Below are positions 36,900-48,200 of a DNA stretch of 64,000 bases, one piece after another (the stretch's first letter is position 1; each line of letters opens with the position of its first letter). The stretch comes from Apostichopus japonicus (lineage: Eukaryota > Echinodermata > Holothuroidea > Aspidochirotida > Stichopodidae). The notes below the pieces were generated by a model. It was not told the origin of the DNA. It did no database searches and was given only the letters and a program-made list of their open reading frames with translations. The stretch lies in NCBI RefSeq assembly GCF_037975245.1, contig NC_092574.1, positions 13,169,213-13,233,212 of the forward strand, read 5' to 3'. Position numbers and translations under genes: made by a program.

Positions 36900-37623
36900 C
36901 AGGGACGTAGCCAGGGGGAGCAATGGGAGCGATCGCCCCCCCCCCCTTTCCTTGAGTACCCCGAAAAATAACATTTAACTAAAAGCAGGAAATATCATTA
37001 AAGCCCTCTTTGCAGGTTCAAGGAAGCTATGGGACCCTTTTCAATCTTACCACTGAAAGTTCGTCTGCTACGTACGGAATAGGGACATATAGGAAGGGGA
37101 AAAGGACGTGTCCTCGAATCTGAAAATTTTGACTTTTATCTCAAAATGTTGACTTTATATCAAAGTTTTGACTTTTAAAGTATAAATTTTGACTTTTTTT
37201 CTTTTTCACCTATTAATTAAGTCAACATTTTGAGATAAAAAGTCAAACTATTGAGAAGTCAAAATTCTGACCTTTTCTGACATTAAAAGCCTTTGAAGAC
37301 TGAAAGTAAAATTATGAATTTTGTTTTTGGTCCTATTAAGTGAATATTCTTATTTTTGTTTTTACCTTTTTAGTGAAAGATTTTAGATAAAAGGTCAAAA
37401 TTTTGATATATGGGAATACTTTTTTCAATGTCCCTATTTAATTATTAAGCCACCGTAGCTACGTAATGTAATACTCTCATTATTGTTTATTTCCTGCAAC
37501 GTGGGAGACATTTTAGGCAAAAACATTCTTTGTACATTATGGCGCTCCGTTAACTATAATAATGTTTCCTTTTAAATTCTGCCCCCCCCCCCCCCCACTT
37601 TCTAATTTCTGGCTACGTGACTG
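36900..37623. mobile_element. hAT-like MITE with a nested insertion (724 bp)
   Basis: The ends are CAGGGACGTAGCCAG and inverted CAGTCACGTAGCCAG, with the exact 8-bp duplication cattcatg at 36892-36899 and 37624-37631. It is the same family as 33153-33506, in opposite orientation. An insertion of roughly 390 bp (about 37076-37463) interrupts it, flanked by gctacgta-like copies and bearing inverted AATAGGGACAT blocks. Confidence 0.82.
37128..37247. repeat. Long hairpin with TTTTGAC repeats
   Basis: A 28-nt arm at 37128-37155 pairs with 37219-37247 (AAGTCAACATTTTGAGATAA onward) with a single-base bulge. Between them are more TTTTGACTTTT units. It is the core of the insertion nested in the 36900-37623 element. 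Confidence 0.75.
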
Positions 37624-37631
37624 CATTCATG

Positions 37632-38982
37632 TATAACTGAATATATAACCACGCGCAGTAAACATAGGCTGTACGAACATTTCGAATACATGAGTGATAT
37701 ATATTGCTAATCATACGGAACAATTATATATAGTAGCATTGTTGCAGTATTTATATTAGTCTGACTCACCCAGTTTGCACATCAGGAAATTGCTTGCTGC
37801 TGCCAATTTTTCATTCTAGTATCAACAGAGACATCTGAATTTGGCAACCAATAATAAGATCAGCGCAATTTCGTGACATCCAACTGTTATATGATCGGGA
37901 GCACGTTATAAGCATAAGGATCTTGTATATAACTTAAATAATCAAAAGTACTCGAAAAGTTCTCGTAATAGACATACTTTTACTCGGTACTCGGATTTTT
38001 AATTGATGATTTCGGACACTGCGTGACACTTAACCTCAATTACACGTAAGTATTTGGCACTCGGATAGACTAATACTGGACTTACAACACTTCTGGTAGT
38101 CCACCCCTGGTCTAAGCAGGGAGTTGTTCCATAACAACCCCCCTGGTCTTAGTCAGTCCTGAGCACTCGAGGCCGTACTTGCTACTCCGTGCAGACTGCT
38201 GCCCTCACATCGCTGTTTCACCATCATAATGTTGGATGTTGGTACCTCTCCATTCTAGAATGCGTGGCTATGGACCTGGTTCTGGGAAAGGTGGAAAAGG
38301 GAGGCGGAGGGAAGGAGGGATGGTCCGAACAATTTCAACTGAAATGTCAGCTCATATTGAATTCAAGTTGATTGACAATAGTGAAATTTTACAATCCTGT
38401 TGACCTGCAGGTAATAGTGTTTGTTGATTACGTGCGGTTGGAGCTGGAGTATGTGTCAGCGGTAATTGGACATGGATATAGGTTACTGGCGCTGCCTGCA
38501 CACATTAATTAAAAAAAAATCACCACTGTGTGGTTAACATGTGTTGAGCGCCGCTGTGGTAGATGGATAGGCCCACATGTCAGGGAAAATAAATGAGAGA
38601 AATGTTTGAATGCAAATGCACATGATACTCCAGTTAGCTGTAACAAGTACCTCCTTCTAACCCCCTTCCCCGTACCAATGTTTTCAGTAAGCAAATAAGT
38701 TCAGTAGCGTATGGTAAGAGGCAATCAAAATGAGGGACGGAAAATGTTTTCATTATCGCATTTGTTGACTTGTTTACGCATCCACTAGCAAATCTCTCCG
38801 CTTCCCACTATGATCGGCGACTGACACTCCAGCATGCATTGGTATGAAAACCTTTGTACATGGTTGGCCTGTCGCTCTTTTACTTATTTTTGGAGAAGTC
38901 ATTGAGATCCCTCGTTAGGCTAGCTTTACTAACACTTTCGACCAATCACAACGCAGATTTCTGTTACGTAATAGACTTTCAC
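37632..38982. other. Intergenic stretch upstream of ADCY10
   Basis: No gene seen. The unnamed open frames are short. This is the likely distal upstream region of ADCY10 and possibly of SH3D19, which run divergently. Confidence 0.4.
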
Positions 38983-38996
38983 GATAGCATGGCAAC
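38983..38996. promoter_or_regulatory. X-box-like (RFX) site upstream of ADCY10
   Basis: GATAGCATGGCAAC has a perfect right half (GGCAAC), a 2-bp AT spacer and an imperfect left half relative to the GTNRCC-N-RGYAAC consensus. It lies 256 bp before the predicted ADCY10 start codon. A CCAAT box is present at 38942-38946. RFX sites mark ciliary genes, and soluble adenylyl cyclase acts in cilia and sperm; a link here is inference. Confidence 0.35.
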
Positions 38997-39251
38997 AGTA
39001 TGCTAAGAAGTGATCTTGATACATCACAGCTTACGCGCTAGATATCCGATGTTATGCATTTCGTATATATGCATAGTAACACTTTTCCCTAATCACATTG
39101 GCCATGTGTACGTGAAGAGCGCAATCATTTCTTGCTAATGGGACCAAGCACCCAATGATCAGATTTTGGATTCTGAGGTAAAGTTCCTCGTGATTGAATT
39201 AGAAAGCGATCTGCAACTTACCGAGAGACAGAATCTATATAGCTGACAAAG

Positions 39252-39276
39252 ATGTCGCAAAAGAGAAAAGTAAAAG
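39252..39276 (+). CDS. ADCY10 coding exon 1 (start)
   Basis: MSQKRKVK followed by donor GTAACC; 25 nt, ends in phase 1, matching exon 2. A short, basic start; no homology supports it beyond frame and donor, so an alternative first exon is possible. Confidence 0.55.
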
Positions 39277-42200
39277 GTAACCAAGGCTAGATACACAAAC
39301 TGAAGATCTTGCCAAAGGGCCTAACGTTAGGCCGAGGCTAGCGGTCGTTAAGTGAAACCTAGTTCTGAAGAGTGCCACTTAGGCTTACCTAAACCAACGA
39401 CTTAAAAACTAAAAGAATATCCACAAATTGCTGCATGTTCAGCAAAACTTGAAAATTGGATTAGCCAATAGCCTTTAACCTTGCGTAGTTTCCTGTAACC
39501 TGTTGGATAGGCCGAGGCCTAAGTTAGCTCTTACTAGGACTAGGCTAGCTAAATTACGTTTTTGTAAACTACAGTACAGTGGTACTGCTGACAGTGCTGG
39601 TAGCCTAGCAACATTATTTAGGTCGTAGCATGGTTAGGTGAATCATTTGTGGCTCACTTAACTTTAAGACGAAGTTGGAGTAGCAAATTTTTACAGTACT
39701 CGTTTTCAAATTAATTTATCAATACTTTAGATAGGCCAAGCCTATCCAGCTTTGGCAATGTATTGCTGTTAGCAACATGCTAATCTACACTATACATTAT
39801 AGACAAATGAATTTCAAATACCATCATTTGTTCTAATCTAGATATAGCAAATGCAATAAGAAAAGGTACATTGTTAGAAAGAATACTGTAGGATTATTTC
39901 TTCTAGGCCTATATATTTTTTTTATTGCTGATATTTGTTTCCTATGCATTTAATCTATATGGTCACTAGGCCTAGCTAGTAGTAGTTATAATAGGCTTAA
40001 GTCAGTTAGTTTCCCTTTAAGTTTGACACTACTACTTGGAAGTTAAAGGCAGTCTGTGACAACATATTTCATTCCTACATATCATCAAACCCTTACATGT
40101 AATGTCCTAAACTGTGTAAGTGCTACCTGTGCTTACCTGTATAATGCAGTGCAAAATTGTAAGGTTTTTTTTCTGGTTGTCCTGTAGACAACCAGGTCAT
40201 TTTTTTTTCAAGCAGCAAATTGATAGTCCCAAAAATGTAGCAATATAACAAAAGAATGACCAATATGTACAATGTAGGGGAGATGAATAAGTTTGATGAA
40301 TGGAGCTCCAGGTTTTGGGTCAGTAAGACTCCCATTCTGATGGATAATGTATAAGCCAACCACTATTTTACTTTTATTTCAGTATCGCCAAAGTGATAAA
40401 GGATGATACCAAGTTATCATTTACTTAGCTTTGACAGGATATTAATTAAATTGCAACCTGAATTTGATGTAAGCAAGTTGCCCACTGGACAACCTCCAAA
40501 GGTGATTTAGATTGTCCGAACAGAAATTTTGTTGTCTTGGATGACCAGACAACCATTTTAAATTTGCCCTGTAATGTTTGGGAAGGGTGTCGGTGCAAGT
40601 AGATGGTTGAAATTGATATGTTGGTACCTGGGGTGACCTTTGCTCACTAATTATGTTACTGCCAATCTAAATTAATTAAACTAAGATATTACATAATTAA
40701 AATTTAGAATTAATAAAATATATTCAAGCAGTAGAGAAAGTAGTGTATTATGGTTTGTTTAGGTTTGATGGCCAAGGAGTTAATGGCACATGTTCCAGAT
40801 CTGGTCTTGCATGCATCAAAGAAGGTAAAGCATCTACCAATGGTACAACATCTTGAAGGAGTACTTATGTTTCTGGACATATCAGGTATTTACTCGTTGA
40901 ATGATATTGAAAACTCAATCTTCCAATTACACTTTTAAAAGTTGAATTTTGAATGAATTTGTAACTTTTGATCATTTGACCAAGTCATGTTATATTTTAT
41001 TACCATTTGAAAGATTTGAAGTTTTGGATTTTATCAGCCTTGTTATGTGTGATGTAAACATATATTACCTGCTATAAGAAAATGTCTTGTCAGTTACCTG
41101 AGATGCATAGTCTTAGTTGAGGTTCTTTGGTTATTTTGACCTTTTTTAATATCTATATTTTGAAGGTTTTACTGCATTGTGTGAGGAATTTAATAGGAGA
41201 AATCTGGGAGTAGATGCATTCACCAAAACGCTGAATGACTATCTAGGCCATATAGAGGATGCCGTCTTAAAGCTTGATGGAGATATAGTTGAATTTGCAG
41301 GTGAGTTTGTATTATATGATACTAGACATACTAGATACTAGTCAATATTGTCAATGGATATATGGTTTGTTGTTCCCCGTTACTAGGTTTCACTTTAAGT
41401 GATAGAAAGCAAAAGTTGTTTTAAAAATTTGATCTATTTTCTAGTTAAGTTTTCTGTTTTAGGAATCCATACAAAGTAATGATAACATGAATTTATCATG
41501 AGTATTAGATGTTTACTGAAATGATTTGATATTCACTTATTATCAGAACTTTGATGTTTTGCAAGGAAAATGCTCCAATATGTCAAGTATATAATAAGTA
41601 TTCAAGATTCCTCACTGATGTAATATCCCCAAATGCATATGCATATATAGTATGCATATTACAAATTTAAGTGTGATGGGTAGACAAAATGTTGTCTCTG
41701 CATAGAATCTAGCCAGGCCTGAAATATCAGGTCCTTTTATAGCTGTTACACAGTTTACCTACACTTTTTGTGTATGTGAAAAATAAACATTTTGTCAACA
41801 ATTTTGTTTTTGTCATTTTAAGTTGAAATTTAGTAGTTGTAATTAGTATATGATCACTTTCTTTTCTCAAATCTGTCATTCCTTGTAAAATTTCTGGTCA
41901 TAGTTTACTAGTCCCAAATTAATTCCATCTCTTTGCTCAAAACAGGAGATGCAGTCCTAGTGGTCTGGCAGGCAACAGAGGAGGTGGCCAAGGAGGCAAT
42001 CGTGAAAGCAGTCAAATGTGCTAGACAGATTCAAAAGCAATGTCACAATTGGAAGACAGATATAGGAGTCTTACTTGGGGTCAAAGTTGGTAGGTTACAA
42101 AGTCTGAGCAGAAATTATAGCAGATGCTACATAGGCTGCTATGGCATGCAGATTTGATTTCATGTATTTCATTATTTTTCCAAGAATAAAATGTAAATTA

Positions 42201-45200
42201 CATTCAGGTTTGATTTCAGGCCAGAAGGATGAGTTTAAGAAGCTAATGAAAATAATTACAATATAAAACAGCAGGAACACATTCTGTATTGTGATGACAG
42301 AAATACTGCAAAACTAGAGAGAATTAAACAATTTTTTTCACATATTACAATCTGATACTATATATATTATAAAATTTTGTAGGGTTGCTAAAACTTTAAG
42401 AAATGCACATTAGTTTTTTTTCTTTCTCTTAAAGAGATGACTGAAGCAAACGGAAAGATATCAATGTTATGTTGTTACATTAAAATATGATGAATCATGA
42501 GCAAATGTTGCTGTATTATTGGAGAGATGTTAATCTTACTGTTGTTATTCCAGGGAAGCTTCTGAAGAAGTTACAGTTCCTGTGCACAAAACTTGGTATG
42601 GAAGGAAAAAGGCCCTTGTTCAGCAATTTGCCCATATTGCATAGAAGTTTGCAATGCAATACCAGATAAATAATTCCCTGACAATCAATTTCAAATTTGT
42701 TTTGCTTTATCTTTCACTACAGCTCTTGCCTATGGCCCAATCTCTGTCAGCTTTGTTGGGAATAATGCACTGCAGCATTTCTCGACAAGTGGACAGGCTG
42801 TGGCTGACGCCAACAACACAGAAAAGCTCTGTGAGAAAGGCTCCATTGTTCTTCACTCTGAAGCATGGAAGTTATGTCCAGAGAAGAAAGGGATATTTGC
42901 TGAAAAGTTGAACGATGACCACTATAAGGTATAGCTATATTCATATGATGGCTAAAAATTGCAACCAGTTTTCAAAATGTCCATTCCTCAAAGGAGGTTT
43001 TGGCCAGTCAAATTATTCAGGAGCACAGAGGAGTGATAAATTAGAGAAAGGAGGAAGCTGTGGGGGTAGTAGTAGTAGTAAAATGCTTCTTGAGGTTTGT
43101 TGTTAAATTGACTATACAGTACCAAGGATGCTAGATCTGCTAAATGGTCACAAGTTTTAAAACATAGAACACACAGATACACATCTTTTGACAGTTTTGG
43201 AGTCTCTTATGGTATTCATAACTTTTTATTAAAACTGAGCAAAGTGATCAATATTTGACTAATATCTTATGAAGCATATGTATATACAGCATATTTGGGT
43301 GCAATGCGGAGAGTTTTTACTAGGTTATTTTCATAATGCAGATGCTGCCCACTGAATTTTCTTCTTAATATAGATTGCCTTTGTAATTTATCACATTAAT
43401 TGAAGCTACTAGTGCATATTATGGCATATAGATATACTCACTGGTCATTTCACTGTTATATATGTCTATTGTAGATCATGGCTTTGAAGAAGACCTGGGC
43501 AGAAAAAGAATTGTCGAAAGGTAAGAAATCTTGGAATTGAACAGAATCCTTCTAGGAAGATCATCAATCATCAACATTTTTACCTCATGGTTGCAAACAA
43601 AGAGAAATCATTCAATTAATTATGATTGTTTTGTTGTTGTTGTTGTAGTAATAGGAGCCTTTCGTGAGGAATACATACATACATATATAGTAGCTATACA
43701 TACATATATTTGAACACACATTTTAATATTCTGATTGCTGAGGAGGGTTTTCCACCATTGCTGGTACATGGTTTTGAGAGTAAAAAGACCATGTTTTGTT
43801 CTTTTACAGATTCCAAAGCGTCAAAGAAGAAAAAGCCTTCAAGAAAGTCTAAGGTGAGCCAGTGTACATAAACGAGTGCTTTCGTATGTGTCTTATGGTT
43901 TTTCCTAAGGCATATACAGTGATTAACTATATGTTTACTTTTCCAATTCCAATTTTACATTTTACACTAGCCTTCAATGTAAGGCAGACAAATTCAATGT
44001 TATGACACGATGTTTTAATCACTAATTTTATCCGTTGCAGACTCTAGACAGAGAACCTCCAGTTCGAAAGTTTTCGGTAAAAGCAGCTCAGAAAACCAAC
44101 ATGAGACCATACATAGCCACACCAGTCCTGAGGAAGGTAAATAATAACATTGATGTATAAATGGAATTTTATTACTTTATAGCAGTTAATAAAAAGTATG
44201 GAGAAATTGGTAGAATATTTTTAACCTTTTTGCTCACTCACATATATGATCACAATTACCATCTGAAAAGTAAATGTTTTGACTGTGTTTAGTTCTACAG
44301 ATTTCAGTTGAAAGAAAATATATCTAGCAACTTGTAAAATCTTTTACAACAATCGTCATCGCATTTTAAAATGGTCAAAATGCTATACAAGTCCAAAGAC
44401 GCTAAGCATTTTGGTGACATAGTATTTTATAGGAGACAAAAATTCAAAACCTTCAAAACTGCTACACAGTCTTTAAATGCTAGATTATTACCTGAGTGTT
44501 TATGCACATATTTTATCATCAAATTAACATTATTACATGAATGCTAGTTAGCTGACATGTACAGAGATGATAAGTTTAATGTTGCAGTATGTCAATCAAC
44601 TTTTCAATGACTTAATCAAATTTCTCTCAATGCCTAATTCATGTAAATAAGTTGAATAATTTTTTTTATTTTCTTTTGATATAGGTGGACGAGAACCAAC
44701 CGTTGGAGTATCTCTGTGAGATGAGAGAGGTGTCGATCCTTTTCATAAGCCTTCAGATGGAGTCAGGATATGAACATCTTCACAGCTTGCAGAACGTTTA
44801 TGATCAAATCCAGAGCTCTGTTTTACAATTTCAAGGTAAGTTAGAAATGGTTTATGACGGAATTAATTAATTAATTGTTGCATATATACGTAATCAACTG
44901 ATTTTGTTTTATGGATCAAGGAAGAGAGTTTTTCTGAATGAAACTGGTAAAATTTTGAATGTTTGAATTGGAGAAGATAGTTCACATTTTTAAAGTGAAA
45001 TTAGAAGACATAAAGTGAACTTGGAGAATTGTTCTAAAGATTTAGGATTGTCGCATGCATGAGTAACTTTTACCGAGCGATTAAAGTTGTCAAGTTTAAT
45101 CATTGCATAAAATATTTATAACTTGTAATCATAATTCGTCAGATACTTTGATGGTTAGAAAGTTGTCAAATAGACTCAGGACCCTTACTTTTTTGTGCCA

Positions 45201-48200
45201 GGGTATTCCACATTGTCAGCAAGGTGTAATTACATGTGATGTGGCTCTGACAGCCACCAATCATGGATTTGGTAAGGGGGGAGGTTGGTGAGGGGGGGGT
45301 GGCAGAATTGAAACAAATTCAGAATTAGGGAACTGTCTATAAAACTTGAACTCAATTGATATGAGATTTGAAATTCAAGAAACAAGAGATTTGTTTTGGT
45401 ATTTCAACAGGTCTCATCAACAAGATATTGGAATTCGACAAGGTATTGTGTCTAATCAATTAATAATATTTTTTAATTTGCTATTTTAACAAGATGTTTG
45501 ATACTCTATTACTTCAGAATATAATTTTCATCCACTTCTCTTAAAATTTAATTTTCACTAGCCATTTCCATTAAATATAAATATTGCATTTTATGTGAAA
45601 GTAAATCAACGTTGTCACAAAATTGCTAAGAAAAATGCAAGTAAAGTTAGCCTCATGGAGGCAATACTTCAGTCACCATTTGTGGCCATTGCAAGATAAA
45701 CAAATCTCTTACATTCTAAGTTTAATCTATGATATTCCCATATATCTCTGGAAAAATCAATATGCCGTATTTTATGCAAGTTTGGAAACATTTGAAAATT
45801 TAAGACTTTGGGTATTACACAAGAAATTACCAACACTGACTACATCCTTGTAAATGTTCAACTTTTAACAAATAACCATTTGTGTCATCCAAAATTAAAC
45901 TTTTAGCATTAATTTAATTTGTCTTTCTAAGTCTGTGAGAAGAAGAAACTTAAAGGATACAAGTAGATCAATAGTTAATTTGAAAATATGTACTTAATTT
46001 TAGTAATGGAATTGCAATCGTTGCTGTACATTTTGGTCTATTGATGATGTCCATCTGTAACCTGTTGATTGATTATTTCTCTCTTCAAACAATGAGTAAT
46101 TTATGACCAAAGCTGAGAGGCAAACAATGAGTTGAAACCATATCTCTGTTGCATGGTCATAAACTGTTAAAGCTGCCATAAATCTATAGTAAATTTCTGG
46201 AGTAGGTCAGGTTAAGCAAGCAATACTTGAAATATTTTAGCAAACATTTACCAAATCAGAAGAGTATCTGAGTAAACCCTCAAAACAGCTATAATTAGAA
46301 GTGGGTTTAGACTTTCTTGCATATTTTGGGGGTAGTGTTACCTTCTCTCTCCTTAAAGTTTAAATTGCTTTAACATTCATTTACAGTTGTATCCTTTTTC
46401 ACACTTAGTTTTCACTTAGTTATGCCACTACTGACTACTAGCTGTTTCAATTAAAATGTACATGAAAACAATTATAGCAAGCATTCCATCCTAACAAACA
46501 ACAACACCTGGATTATGTGGACATATTTGATCTGACTCCCAGATATCTTCATCCTGGATAATAATAATAATAATAAATAAACTTATAAAGCGCTAAAATC
46601 TACAATGTATTCAATAGCGCTGTACAACCCTAACGGAATGCCAACTTGAAAAAATGAGTCTTCAAGCAAGACTTGAACTGACTGAGAGTGGGAGAACTCC
46701 GCACAGATATGGGCAGACCATTCCAGAGCTTGGGCCCGGCTGATGGAAAGGCACGGTCGCCATAGGTTTTCAGTTTAGTCCTGGGAACAGTGAGAGTGAG
46801 TGTATTGCTAGAACGCAAGGTATAACAAGTATTGACCTGGAAGGACTGATCGTCTGACAAATAGGCGGGTGTCATTCCATGAATGCACTTATACACCAGG
46901 AGCAGTACTTTGAACTTAATTCTGGATTATCTGGATATCCAATATTTGATATCCAACCATTCATTATCACATAATAACTGCTCAGGCAGTTTCAGTTTTT
47001 TTTCACAGCACAAAAAGGTATCTATGAAGTGTAAAAGTACATACCAATGTGTATTTTCAGTAGTTTATTTCTATAATGAAGCATGCTATACTGTTTGCAA
47101 TTTACGATAGGAATGACAATGTACACTATAGAACTTAAGAAATTGATTTGCCCAGACTTTTTACCCATATTTTGGGTTCTGGCTTTTGTCCACATAATCC
47201 AGACTATTTTCTTTTCTTACAAATGTGTCCTGAGTTGTTATTGTTGCTGAAGTATCTAAATGCTGGATTAAACTGCTGTACAATAGTGAGAGATTATTTC
47301 ATCTTAGTGTCATTTCTTATCTGGTTGTAAATATCTCTGAACTTCATGCCACCTTAACAGAAAAAAAAAACACAGTGGTATGTTAAGTGAAAATTCTCAT
47401 TCAGTACTGTAACTATCAATCATTTATATAAAGCATTTCTAGTTTGGACATCCCTGAAAAATTAGAGGATGAATTAAGTGAAAAATAGAACTTTTGGATA
47501 AAACTAAAGAGTTTCTTGCATTAGGAAAATACAATACAATAGACTGACAAAATAGGACTTCTTAATACTAACCCATTAGTTGAGCTGATCATGGCATTTA
47601 AATGTTTCTTTGTTTTTATCTTTAATGAAGGGAACCAGCTTTCTGGTGTTGTTTGGATTACCGGGCTACAAGCATGAAGATGAAGTAAGCCACACCCTGC
47701 AATGTGCATCACAGATCAGAAACAATGTCAATGCACTGGTGGAAGTCAAGTAAGATTGTTGCGAAAATAATTTCTTTCTTCATGAATTCATGCAACAGAT
47801 ATTTGAAGTAATATTACCCCTTCAGATGGACAAGGTGGGGAAAGGGAAGGTGGGGAAAGGGAGGGTGGAGAATGGGGGGGGGGGCTGACAAAGGCTAGTG
47901 TGTTTTAGTTGTCTATGCTCAGTTATATTACAAATTGTTCATTCATTAGGTACACCATTATTTGCAATTTTCTTGATATTCATAATACTGTCAGGATTAT
48001 TTCAGTGATCCTTTTGTTGTGTTGTGTTTTGTTGTGATGCTGTTGTAGTATTTGTTAGCTTTGTGGAGAAGAATTGTGAGCAATTTTAAGTCTGTATATT
48101 GTTTCCTACTTTTATGAATGTGTATGTAAGAGTATTGCATTTGGCAGGTCATTGGTTTTGTTTTATTTTCAGACAAATTTCCATTGGAGTAACAACAGGC

